Shown here: in pieces, positions 11,818-21,805 of the stretch
How the letters are laid out: every line of letters begins with the position of its first letter
Numbering within the stretch: the first letter of the stretch is position 1
Source of the DNA: Glebionis coronaria
Taxonomy: Eukaryota > Streptophyta > Magnoliopsida > Asterales > Asteraceae
Direction: 5' to 3'
Assembly: GCA_025667525.1 (NCBI GenBank)
Contig: CM046874.1
Coordinates: 428,318,400-428,382,399 of the forward strand
DNA: 64,000 bases
Translations under genes and position numbers: made by a program
The notes under the pieces: generated by a model
Told to the model about the DNA's origin: nothing
Databases searched by the model: none
Seen by the model: only the letters and a program-made list of their open reading frames with translations

Positions 11818-12595
11818 AACTTCAAAACACGAAGATTGAGCAAGGACAAATTGACATTAAAAATATGTTTTCGGCTATTATGAACAAAACCTCGGGTGCT
11901 TCATCGAGTTCGTTACCTAGTGACATCGTTGCAAATCCGAAGAAACAATGTAAAGCCGCCTCGTCTCGTGAGAAAGGTCGTGTGATTACCCCTAACCTTG
12001 AAGGATTTCGAGTTGTTCCTTCTTCTCAACCCTCGACTTCTAAGACGTCTTATTGTTCTAAAGTCGATGGGGTGAACGTGGCGACCAAGGAAAAGAGTGC
12101 ACACCCTCGTGTACCTCAAATTCCATCCACAGTTCAAAAAGAGAGCTTTATTGACCTTACCAAAGTAACCCTTGAAGAAACTTGTGCTTCGATCCTTCTT
12201 AAAAAACCCAAAAGGCATATGCCGAGAAAGGAAGAGGATCTAGGCCAATTTCTATTACCTTGTGATTTTTCCGAGATTGAGGGATGTTTAGCCCTTGCCG
12301 ATTTAGGTCCTAGCATCAATCTTATGCCTCATTCTCTATGGAAATTGATGAGATTGCCTAGACTTACCCCCACGAACATGACTATCGAGCTTGCAAATTG
12401 TACACCATTAATACCAATTGGAATAGCCGAGGATGTCTATGTGAAAGTCGGAATGTTTTTTTTTCCGCGGATTTTGTTATATCCGATTACGAGTGTGACC
12501 CTAAATGTCCCATTATTTTAGGCCGACCATTTTTATCGACGGCTCGAACCGTAATCGACGTTCACGAGGGGAGACTTACTATGAGATATGGGTAG
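11814..12595 (+). pseudogene. pro: Gag C-terminus and aspartic protease of Athila-1 (homopolymer frameshift)
   Basis: The frame gives a Ser/Lys-rich linker and then a retropepsin-like domain: GQFLLPCDFSEIEGCLALADLGPSINLMP. The catalytic box is DLG rather than DTG/DSG, as I recall for Athila proteases. The frame shifts inside a run of nine T at about 12458-12466. The domain then continues in another frame as the flap and second half: ADFVISDYECDPKCPIILGRPFLSTARTVIDV. TAG at 12593 closes it. In an intact element the protease would mature the gag-pol polyprotein. One homopolymer slip and one stop are enough to inactivate this copy. Confidence 0.85.
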
Positions 12596-12601
12596 GATAA
12601 A

Positions 12602-13135
12602 ATGGACTTTTTCACGAGTAAACCCCAAGTGTCTTATGATAATGAAAAAACCGAGGTTTCAAAATCTAATGATTCTAAACCTAATGATTTCAAAATGTTC
12701 ACTTTAGCGGAAAGAATGAGCCTTAATGCATGTTTTGAAAAAATTAAGAAGAACAGTTTTAAAGATGAGGATTTTAATGATAAAGAATACGTGTACCTAA
12801 TTCAAAAGGGTATGTGTAAATTTATGAATGAAAATTCACTTTGGGATGAATTCGATGAAACAAGTGAAACACCAATTCCGAAGGGCGACGTTAGTGCCAT
12901 CACGACAATGACCAAAATGGACTCGTCTTCACCACCTTCGAAGGACCACGTCTTTGAGGCTTCAACTTCTAACTCCATCGAAGTACCTCCTTTGCCTAGC
13001 CCAACACCCGTTGAGGCTAAAGGTTTTATCGACATCGATCCTCTCGTTTTAGAGAAGTCACATAAGCATAGTCATTCGACTTATAAGACCATGGTTGTGA
13101 GTGCTCACATCGACTCTTTCTTTGACGAGGACTAA
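12602..13135 (+). pseudogene. Athila-1 post-protease linker ORF (177 codons)
   Basis: This continues in the same frame after the TAG at 12593, beginning MDFFTSKPQVSYDNEKTE. It is acidic and rich in Ser, Pro and Lys, with a Pro-rich stretch (EVPPLPSPTPVEA), and ends DSFFDED followed by TAA. It sits where Athila elements have the spacer between protease and reverse transcriptase. I recognise no catalytic domain. No RT of this element follows, because Athila-2 begins about 12 bp after the stop. It is most likely a fragment of the gag-pol precursor and not a separate gene. Confidence 0.6.
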
Positions 13136-13606
13136 TATAGGAATTTTTGCAAATTCTTTTTATCGTTTTCTCCTCGACTCGACTCGAATTGATATCGGAC
13201 TAAACGTAAGATTAATTTGTTCTTGGTAACTAAAACTTTTTGGTATTTTTAAGAACTAAAAAATATTTTAATTAACCATTTTAAAACTTATTTAAAGAAA
13301 TTTGAAACTAATTTTAAAAATAAAACATAAACCTAAATTTAAATCTAATTAATTTTAAACTAAAAACTTTAAATGAAATCTATTTTTAAATAAAACTAAA
13401 TTTAAAATTAATTTAAAATTCCTAAATGTAATTAAAATATTTTTTATCTTTTTATTTTTATTAGAACTTTATAAAAGAGAATTTAAAAAAAAAAACTACT
13501 TTGTATTAAAATTAAACTAACAAAAACAAGAATTTAAACAACTAAAACTGACAGCTAATTTTTAACCTATTTTAATTAAATGTTGTGTAAATAAACATAA
13601 AAAGAT

Positions 13607-13674
13607 GTCTAGAGAAATTGGTAAAGCGTTGGGCTGTTGAACAATAGGTCGCAGGTTCGAGTCCTGGACCAGAC
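13607..13674 (+). pseudogene. Degenerate tRNA-like sequence, tRNA-Asn(GTT)-like
   Basis: A 68-base cloverleaf-like stretch: acceptor arms GTCTAGA and ACCAGAC pair at 5 of 7 positions. The T arm GCAGG-TTCGAGT-CCTGG pairs at 4 of 5, and the variable loop is AGGTC. The anticodon-arm loop CTGTTGA places GTT at positions 34-36 after U33. It carries a good Pol III B box, GGTTCGAGTCC (13654-13664). The D arm is about 4 bases short and the anticodon stem is poorly paired, so a working tRNA is unlikely. It lies inside the Athila-2 LTR on the opposite strand. It could be a tRNA pseudogene or the head of a SINE; no poly-A tail or duplication was seen. Confidence 0.45.
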
Positions 13675-13721
13675 GAAAGTTTTGATTATATTTTTTTATT
13701 TTTGGAATTCTTTATATTAAC

Positions 13722-13744
13722 ACTCAGACCAAGTGGGTCTGAGT
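13722..13744. repeat. Perfect 9-bp hairpin in Athila-2 LTR
   Basis: ACTCAGACC, loop AAGTG, GGTCTGAGT: a perfect inverted repeat 47 bp after the tRNA-like sequence. Confidence 0.55.
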
Positions 13745-13779
13745 TTATGCAGTAAATCAACAAATGAAAAGAGAACAAA

Positions 13780-14290
13780 TAGAACTAAATCAGCAAGCTA
13801 AAAAAACAAGACAAGCAAATAAACTATACAATCCAAATAAGCAAAACCTAAATAAGCTAAGAATACTGAAAAGCAATAAGCAGAGAAGCTAAATAAGCAG
13901 TAAAAAAACAGATAAGCTCTCTAACCAACTATAGCAACTAACCAAATAAGCTAAATAGCTCACAACTTAATACTGAAAACAAGCAGATAATCTTTAAACC
14001 GAAAATGAGCATAGCATTCTTCAATAAGCCAAAAACTGATCAAACTATTAAGCACACTAATAAGTAAAAATAAAATAAACAAATCAAACACTACTTAAAC
14101 AAATAGTAATCCCAACAAGAACTTATCTAACCAAGCAGATACAAACTTAAACAAATCAAATACTAAGCAGATTTAAAACAGATGAATGAACTCACTCGAT
14201 TTAAATAAACTCAAACCATATTAATAAACAAAAAGCAGATAAAATAATAAACAGATCCAAACAGAACTACACAAGCAGATTAATCAAACT
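13780..14290 (-). repeat. Degenerate AAGCAGATAA / AATAAGC word array in Athila-2 LTR
   Basis: Words such as AATAAGC, AAGCAGAT and CAGATAA recur dozens of times in AT-rich sequence with no fixed period. On the LTR sense strand the word reads ATCTGCTTATT. It lies about 450-950 bp downstream of the LTR TATA box, the same zone that holds word arrays in the other Athila-like LTRs. Confidence 0.55.
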
Positions 14291-14735
14291 TAAATTAAAT
14301 AACAAACTTAACAAGAAATTATAAAAGAGAATCAAACCTAATGATGATAGCCTTTGGGAAGAAGGTGGGTGCTGAACCCCCTTGTGAACAAAACCGAAAC
14401 CGAACAAACACCACCGTATTACCCAATCATCATCAGCATCAATAATCAAACCAAGCAGTAACCAATCGAACCAATTTTTTTATAATTTCCCAGTAGGGGA
14501 AATTATTTCTACCTTTTTTTTACTTTAATATTTATTTAATTAAAACAGTTTCAAGATCTAAATTGCAAGTAAATTAAATAGAGACAAAATTTAACAGAAT
14601 ATAAATTTCATTAATAATAAAATTCGATTACAATACTTTTTTGAAAGAAAAATTACAATAAACCTATCATCTATTTTTCATAAAATAAAAATTAAAAATA
14701 AAAAGAAGGAACCCAAAATTACAGAATGATGGGGG

Positions 14736-14745
14736 TTTTTATAGC
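14736..14745 (-). promoter_or_regulatory. TATA box of Athila-2 LTR
   Basis: On the minus strand GCTATAAAAA is followed by CCCCC. It lies about 1.06 kb into the LTR, close to the TATA position of Athila-1. Confidence 0.55.
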
Positions 14746-15805
14746 CAACCTCCAAGGCTTCTTCATGAAGCTTCGAGAGTAAGTAATTCAATCTGAGCCG
14801 CAATTTCTTCTTTTCTTTTCCCTTTCTCTTCATCTACGGTGGAAAACACATCATATATCACACGGATCACCAGGGTGTCGAGTTTGTGCTAGTTGTGTTA
14901 GTTTAGGGGTGATGTGTACGATTTTTATTGGATGAGGTAGTGGTGGTGATGTGGATGATCCAATCAAAAGAGGGGATTTGGCCACGTCAAGATTTGGACC
15001 ATCTTCTCATTCCAGTTTTGATGGTGATTTTTTATGGGGTGTGTGATACATGCGCCTTAGATCATTAATATGTGAAAACCCCCAATTTTTACTGATTAAT
15101 TTTTGTTTTAGGGTTTTGAAACAGTAAAAAAATGCGTGTTGCGTCTGGTGAGGAGAGAGATGGAAGTGGGGTGAGTTGTTTTATCTCGTTTGTAACGTAA
15201 CAAATGGGAGTGGGTGTGGGTAAATAAAGTTTTATTTAAAACGTGTGTGGGAGGTTGGTGTTGGGTTGACTAGGGTTTGTATCAAATGAATAAAATTAAC
15301 TTGTAATGTTTTAACCGTCCACTTGCTTTGATCATTTGGGCTTGGCCTAAATCTTTTCCATCCGAACCATTATTTTTGATTTGGGCCATGTATGGGTTTT
15401 AAGGGTAAACCAATTTTACTTGTTTTTGCTATTGGGCTTTTAAGCCCAATAGATCCAATGTGGAACCCACAAGCCCGTTAAACTCCATATAAGATTAAAT
15501 CCGCTAAAGACGAGCTCGTTTTTGGCTTTCTCGATCTTTTCTTCAATCTCGTGTTGATTTTGCCGGTTTTCGTGAACTTCGGCACACTTTTGGTCTTTTG
15601 ACTTTGTCTTCGTCTCTTTCTTGGACTTTTCTTCAACATTTGACCGTGAAACCTCGTGTATTCTTTCCTTTTTATCATTTGTACCTATTTTACATTAAAA
15701 CACAAAACCACGCATAATTCCGACTTTTACGATATTAAACACATGATTAGGTCTTGCTTTTCCTTGATTTTAGCGGCAAAAGGATAAGTGTTTACACACT
15801 TATTA

Positions 15806-15986
15806 AATCCCCTACACTTGACCATTGCAATGACCCCATGCAATGCATTATTTCAAAGCATATACCCTTAGGCTCTTTAAGATGTAAAAATGCTCCCCGT
15901 CTATTGTCCACACCCTAAGGCTCCTTGAACGATAAACGAGGGAATTAATTTTTGATCAATTTTTATTCAAAACTTAGCATGCCATA
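15806..15986 (-). other. Last part of Athila-2 3' noncoding region with polypurine tract
   Basis: Minus-strand AAGTGTAGGGGATT directly precedes the LTR start. Upstream, within this stretch, is the motif GAGCCTTAGGGTGTG, repeated further right at 29777-29792. This is the segment of Athila-2 that lies left of the tandem insertion; it continues at 29742. Confidence 0.65.
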
Positions 15987-15991
15987 CACCC
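15987..15991. repeat. Target site duplication, left copy (CACCC)
   Basis: CACCC directly precedes the first LTR and is repeated directly after the third LTR at 29737-29741. Joining the flanks restores the ACACCCTAAGGCTC motif found elsewhere in Athila-2. Confidence 0.85.
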
Positions 15992-16432
15992 TGATAGGTG
16001 TGTAAACACCCATCCTTTTTACCACTTGATTACAATAATAACCGAGCCAAAACGTGTATTTTATGTCATTTATGTCGGAATTATGCGTGGTTTGTGTTTT
16101 TGTTGTGATTTAGGACGAAAAGGTGAAAAGTGGATAAAACACGACTTTCACGGGCTTTTATCGAAGAAAAAGACAAAAGACGAAGTCGAAAGATCAAAAG
16201 TGCAAAAAGAATGGAAGTCCAAGACCAATTCTGAAGATTTATCGAAGAAAAAGTCAAAAGACGGAAGTTTACTAAAAGCCGGAGAACTCAAGTCTAATTT
16301 ATTGAAGAAATTACAACACGAGTTATTAATCCCGAGACAAAAGTCGAAGAATTGGAAGATTAAGGACTTAATGATAATTAAAGAAAGAAGAAAGAGGGGA
16401 GGAAGCTTCCTTCCACTAATCCTCCTCCTCCC

Positions 16433-16443
16433 CTATATATTTA
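16433..16443 (+). promoter_or_regulatory. TATA box of LTR1
   Basis: CTATATATTTA after a CCTCCTCCTCC tract, about 440 bp into the LTR. The same element is at about 22247 in LTR2 and 28077 in LTR3. Confidence 0.6.
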
Positions 16444-16995
16444 GATCATTTGTGTAATTTTGAGGTTGTTAGCTAATTTGACAAATTAGTCTTTCCACCA
16501 TTTTCATTACTTGCACCATTTTAATTTCATTTACTAAATTGTTCTTTAATTTCATGTCTTAAATTTCGTACCTTTTAATTCCAAGTAAGTTAATTTTATT
16601 GTTAATCTTTGTTTTCCTTTAATCAAGCTTTTCTTTATCATTCTCATCCTACTTTTCTTGTTTTTGATTTGTTACAAATTCGGATTAAGCAATCTTTTGC
16701 TTAATCTCATTGCTTAGTTGATTAAAAAGTTCATCTTTTTATTTCCATCTAGGCTTGTATACGAATTAAGCTATAAGTTTGAAAATCTTATTGGCTTATT
16801 TTGTATTTAGCTTATTTGATTTTAAAGTTTTCTAAAAAGTTTTATCTTTTTAAAGTTCCTTTTATAAAGTTTATGAATTTCATATTTCAAAAGTTGTCAA
16901 ATTTATGCTTAGTGAGTTGTTTTAGATTTGGTTAAGTGAGCTTATTGAAAGTGCTTATTGAGATTTTTGCTTATCTCCATTTTCGGATTTGTTGG

Positions 16996-17447
16996 TGTTC
17001 ATCGCAATATTGAGGGTAATACACATTCCGATGGATTGCTTGTTTGTATCGCAATAACCCTTGTGGTTCTACTTTGCGATCATTTGTACCATCCCCCTTA
17101 TTCCGATCGGGATTGCGATCGCATATTCCGACGGAGTTTAAGGTATATTGCGACGAAGTGCTGCCCAAATTTTGGCAGCCACATTCGGATAGAATTTGGC
17201 ACCTTAATTATTTCGACAATTTTTATTTTTAGACATTCCGATAGTTCTTTTTTAAAACATTTCGACAGTTTTCTTTTAGTATTCCGATAGAATTTTTTTA
17301 TAACATTCCGATACTCAGTTGTTATTCACATTCCGATAGATACCATTTTAAAAATATTCCGATAGATGATTTTAGTCTTACATTACGATGGAACTTTTTT
17401 TATTACTATATTGCGATGCAATTTAGTACTATATTGCGATGGACCAG
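16996..17447 (+). repeat. ATTCCGAT / ATTGCGAT word array, LTR1
   Basis: About 20 occurrences of the octamer ATTCCGAT or ATTGCGAT and near variants, usually followed by AG or GG and separated by T-rich spacers of irregular length. It begins about 560 bp downstream of the TATA box and ends at the palindrome GCATGCATGCATGC. The same array is at about 22810-23280 and 28640-29110. Confidence 0.75.
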
Positions 17448-18085
17448 CATGCATGCATGCTTCATTTCATTTAGGCGCCAAAAGTGAGTAGCTAGGCTGC
17501 TTCCAGCAGCTAGCCTGCCTGCTTGCTTATTTAATAATATTGTTCCGTAATTGTTTAGTTTTATCTGAAAGTTGTTCCGATTTTAATTTTGAAAGTTACG
17601 TATTTTTAGTTGAATTTTTCGTCGATTTTTACTATTAATATTTTTTCGTAAAGTTTAAGTTTTATCTTTTATTTAGTACTCGTTTTAGGTTTTGCCTCGT
17701 TTAGTTTTAAAGTACCATTTTAGTTTTATTCTCTCCTTTTTCATTTAGTAAACTTTATTTTCGAGTCGATAATTAATTTCGTCTTTTAGATTTATTTTAT
17801 TAATTGTTTCGCTTTAAATTACGTTTTATTATTTGTTTTAATATTCATTTTAATATCGTTTTAACTTTTTAGTTTTTAATATTCACCTTGTTTCACTTTT
17901 ATTATTTGTACTTGTCTTTAGTTTTTTTTTAAATACTTTTCGCATTTACTTTTTAATTAGTTATGGATAATCAACTTCCCTTTTTCTTAACCAAAAACAA
18001 TTGAGTCACACATTTAACCGGAAATCAATTCGTTAAGACACCGAGAAACGAACACTTTTTCAACTAGCAAAATCCTAATTTCAAA

Positions 18086-18100
18086 TGGCGCCGCTGCCGG
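18086..18100 (+). promoter_or_regulatory. Primer binding site 1 of tandem element, tRNA-Asp type
   Basis: TGGCGCCGCTGCCGG begins two bases after LTR1. It has the same single-base variant as Athila-1. Confidence 0.85.
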
Positions 18101-18289
18101 CTCTTTTCGTGAGGATTAACGATTTTTTGTGAGAGACGCATTGGCTTTTGGGATCCGTTCACTCGTGAACGTTATTTTTCCTATCAAAAATTTTCAAAAA
18201 GTTCTAAAAACATTTGAAAAATCATAAAAAGCATTTCTTTTTCAAAGTTTTTCACCAAAAATATTCTTCTTGCTTGTCTATTTTTCTTC

Positions 18290-19849
18290 ATGGATTCATC
18301 TTGTGTACGGTTTGGGAGACCATGGCATGGTTTTCAAACATGTCAATGGTGTATTTGTGAGCGGTGTGGTTCTGATATCGACGATACACAATTTGGATTT
18401 TGTCCATTTTGCAATTCAACAAATTCGCACTTCTCCTCTTACAATAATTTCTCACCCTCTCCCGTCTATGACGATCCTTATCCTCAAAATGCACCAGATT
18501 TTTCTCCATCCCCGTGGTGCTATAAGTGTGGGGGTCCTCACGAAAGTTTTCACTGTCCAACGGGGGATCAAAATTAATATAATTATACCCCTTCCAGTTT
18601 TGACCAACCCCTGTAATATCCAATTGATCATCAGCCTCGTCACGGGATGAGTTACCAAGAACCAATTGACGATCTTGCTACAGCCTTTCAAGAACAAAGA
18701 AACGATCTTGCAACAGCTTTTCAAGAATAAACGAAAGAGCTTTTACACACGCTGCAAACTTGTATGGAGTCATTTTTACAGCAGCAAGATCCGACGAGTA
18801 CTCATATCCCTGAGCTTATTATTAGCCCTTCAGGTATTGAGGAGAGCGATGATGATATTGAGGTGATTTTCGACGAGGAGGAATTTCTAAAGCAACGTAA
18901 GACTTCTCCCCTTCCTCCTTCGTCTATTGCTATCACACCCGAGGAGCCCGTTGGCTCTCTCATCCTGGAGGATGAGCATCTTGACGTTATCTCGGCAACT
19001 GAATCGGACAAATTCCTAAAGTCTAGTGTCGAGGAACTTGTCGTCCTCCCAAGTGAGCCCGCGGGTATTCCGGAAAATCTGTGTGATGTGTCGACTTTTG
19101 CGGAGCTTACGGACAAGTTTGCTTCGCTAGTCAATGATCACATACTCACAACTCCACATGCGATATTTGATCCTCCCAACAAGAGTTCAACATGTGGTGA
19201 GTATGATCATTTCGTCTTCGAGCCCGAGATTGAGGAAATTATCGACCGAGAGCTAGCTCTTTTACCTCCGCTTCCTCCTACAAGCGAGGTCGATTTTTCC
19301 AACATCGATGCCGAACTTGATGAGTTGGAACGACTTATTTTTCATAATATTGACGAACCAACTCACTTGGCCAATCATCCTATTCTCGAGGAGTTACCTA
19401 ATCAACACTCCTCTTATGAGAATTATGTTTACCACATTCGTGAGGATTTACCTTATCAACAATCCCCACAAATGAATGATGGTTTCGTACTTGATCGTGA
19501 TCTTTTCAAACGAGTTTCTACACTCTTTATCTACGATGATATCGACAAGATCTACTTTCATGAGGATAAATGCTTTGACCCGGGAGGTGACATGGACCAT
19601 TCTATGATTGATAATTTTACGGCTTTGCCAATTGGTCTGCATCCATTGTCTTTGGAGGATGACAATGTGATTCCCTTACCCACCCCACCTCCCGTCAATC
19701 TAGATTTCACTTGCTTTTCTTATATTGAGCAGACTTTCCTACCATTCAAGACTTATCCTCCCGCCTCTCCTTTGTTGATGTCCTCCGGGAACAAGGACAA
19801 GGTCTTTGATCCCAGTATTACATTCGAGGCTTCCCCATGGACCATTTAA
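18290..19849 (+). pseudogene. Zinc-motif plus acidic ORF, internal domain 1 (three in-frame stops)
   Basis: One frame runs from the ATG at 18290 to the TAA at 19847. Residues 1-95 are Cys-rich: CVRFGRPWHGFQTCQWCICERC, CPFC, then CYKCGGPHESFHC, which resembles the CX2CX3HX4C knuckle of Athila gag. After stops at 18575 and 18614 the frame continues with a repeated DDLATAFQEQ segment. Stop 18728 follows, then about 360 acidic residues rich in Glu, Asp, Pro and Leu, ending KVFDPSITFEASPWTI. I recall similar proteins in Tanacetum gene predictions beside retrotransposons; no enzymatic domain is visible. Position after the primer site and the knuckle suggest a gag-like, RNA-binding role, which is inference. 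The stops at 18575 and 18614 are shared with copy 2; 18728 (TAA for CAA) is private. Confidence 0.75.
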
Positions 19850-21805
19850 TTCGGGGACGAGTCAGGCTCGTGACTCGGTTAACAAAAACAAGCGCTCTTC
19901 GGGAGGCAACCCGATTATCTATCTTTATCTGTTTTCACCATAAGTGTAGGGGGGAGCCCCGTGGTGTTTCTTCTTCTCTTTCTTATCATATGCAGGGATT
20001 AGAGCTTCAAAGACACACTCTTGATGACTTTTGACGAACCGTGATTCCGTGTTCCCTTCTTCCCGGTTCTATCCTAAACTCTTTTCGATTCACTATTTTA
20101 TATTTCTCAATATTAAAATAGGAATCTCGTTAGTTGTCTCTTCCTTAGAAAGATTTAAACAACGTGCACAATGTCCTAAGTGTAGGGGAGTTTACTCCCA
20201 CATGCTTAAACATTGAGGACAATGTTTATATTAAGTGTAGGGGGGGACTTCTATCAAAGTTTTAAGTGGACTTTTCCATTAAAATGCCTTCATTTAACCG
20301 GAAAATCATATTTTTCAACATTTTTCAAATTTTTTATTAACTTTGCCATGTATTGGTAATTTTTAAATTTTTATCGTTGCTTTCATATGTATATATCCCG
20401 CAATAAAGTCAAAAATATTAATAAAGTGGTGTATCTAGTTTAGAAGTCTTTGACATATTAGGCCCGTTGCGATTATTTTGACTCAACCCGAATAGACTTA
20501 TCCAAGTTTATTCTAGCTAGAATCCTTAACCATGTAGACCTTAATTGGTTTATTAGGCTAAGCATCCACGAGTCTCATTACTTGAGATTTTAAATTGTGG
20601 AGAATGAGAAATGATAGAGTCAATTATAAGTCGGTATTCTTGCACAAGCTCACTTGGTGTAATTATCTGCCTATTCTCCCATCACTTGCTAATAACTTAT
20701 CTGTAATAAGTAAGGTCGTACGATTTGAAAAGTTACTTAGCTTCTAGCCCAAGATCGTTTAAAAGTTGCTCGGTAATGATAAGAGTTCATAGCCAAGGCA
20801 TAACTTATGAAGCGGGGCGCGAAGATTGGCGAGTCCGAAAAGACCCTAACAAGGCATGAGGATTCAATCTTATTGCTAAAGATCCAAGGTGATGTGAAAA
20901 GCATTATTCCCAAAATCAATATGAAGGATCAAGACTCACGACGAAAAGCAATCAACTCCCATAAAGATCATGGAGAAGTCTATCCGAAAAGACCCTAACA
21001 AGGTATGAGGATAGATAGATCCAAGTCCGAAAAGGAGGCGGATCGTTGTATCTCAAAATCCCAATTAGCGATTGAAGAAATAATCATGAAGTCGTGGTCA
21101 ACAAAGTTGGAGTACCCCTCAAAAGTCTCCAAGTGAAGAAACTCTATTAACGAAGAGAAGACCATTATCTCAAGAACGTCTCTCGAAGATATGAAGTATG
21201 AAGTACATGCCAAATATCGGCCCGAGAAAGGGCTCAAATCGTGAAACGAGTTATGCCAAGATATGAACTTTTTGATATCCCGAGAAGCAGTTTTAAGAGA
21301 TTTTGTCCTTTAGCTAACTATTGATCAAATCGTCCTACTTTGCTTTCTGCCTGAATAAACTATCGCAATAAGTCCAAAAATGCATCTTCATGATCATTCT
21401 AAGACAAAAATAAAATATAAGAGATACACCTAGGAATAAGGGAGTTTAAGCATATAATTAAGCCATGTGTGTAAGTGTTTGTTTTGCTAACTTATAATAA
21501 CAATGATCTCGTTTTTAAGCTTAGTTTGGAGAACATGATACTTGAGGGTGATAAATCTTTGCAGCACCGAAGCCTTAATGTAAGTCTTAGATCTCTTTGC
21601 GAGTTATTTCCATATAGCTATTTTCTAGTGAAAATGGGTTTCTATCCTTTTGTTTACTTTAAAGTTTTAATTTCTCTTAGTACTCTAATTTTTGTTTTAG
21701 TAGTATGTTAATAAGGCCAGGGTTGATTGATTATGAGAAAAGTGTAAAATTGCTTTATCACTAAACATTGCATGAGGGCATGGCAATGGTTAAGTGTAGG
21801 GGATT
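19850..21805 (+). other. 3' noncoding region of internal domain 1, with four GTGTAGGGG motifs
   Basis: About 1.95 kb without a supported gene. TAAGTGTAGGGG occurs at 19941, 20177, 20232 and 21791; the last abuts LTR2 and is the presumed polypurine tract. Also present are a CGAGTC/GACTCG hairpin at about 19857, a GGGAGGCAACCCGA motif at 19899, and a 30-bp direct repeat (TCCGAAAAGACCCTAACAAG...) at 20834 and 20983. Much of the first 700 bp matches the Athila-2 3' noncoding region at 30090-30560 in inverse orientation. Confidence 0.7.

Larger units (their letters stand above)
13148..15805 (-). repeat. 3' LTR of Athila-2 (minus strand)
   Basis: Read on the minus strand, the LTR starts at 15805 right after a GTGTAGGGGATT polypurine tract. 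Its tip is a hairpin: AAGTGT, GTAA, ACACTT. The start reads TAATAAG where the tandem family has TGATAGG, so the TG end seems mutated. Downstream are a purine-rich U3, a TATA box at 14736-14745 and an AAGCAGATAA-type word array. The left end, TTGCA at 13148, is inferred from alignment of its last 200 bp with the LTR at 62454-62600. The antisense ORFs at 14267 and 15478 are LTR sequence, not genes. Confidence 0.65.
15992..18083 (+). repeat. LTR1 of tandem element
   Basis: 2092 bp, TGATAGG...TTTCA. The tip is a hairpin: GGTGT, GTAA, ACACC. Order: Lys-codon-rich purine U3 (16140-16420), TATA box at 16433, word array 16996-17447, AT-rich U5. It lacks a 16-bp duplication (around GCGATCGC) present in LTR2 and LTR3. 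By eye it differs from LTR2 at about 20 sites. The 143-codon ORF at 16026 is part of the LTR. Confidence 0.9.

Noticed and set aside
15909..15924. CACCCTAA as an interstitial telomere repeat
   Set aside because: Only single copies of CCCTAA within a longer GC-rich motif are present, with no CCCTAAA tandem run.
16026..16457. 143-codon Lys-rich ORF and its relatives at 21768, 22015, 27598 and 27845
   Set aside because: They lie wholly inside LTR U3, depend on purine-rich repeats and differ in frame between copies. They are LTR sequence, not a gene.
16958..17290. 110-codon ORF over the LTR word array, and relatives at 22773 and 28603
   Set aside because: The frame is produced by the ATTCCGAT word array; the copies are cut by a 16-bp indel without effect on the LTR.
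18288..18665. Minus-strand 125-codon ORFs at 18288 and 24120
   Set aside because: They are antisense to the Cys-rich ORF; their conservation is explained by near-identity of the two tandem copies.
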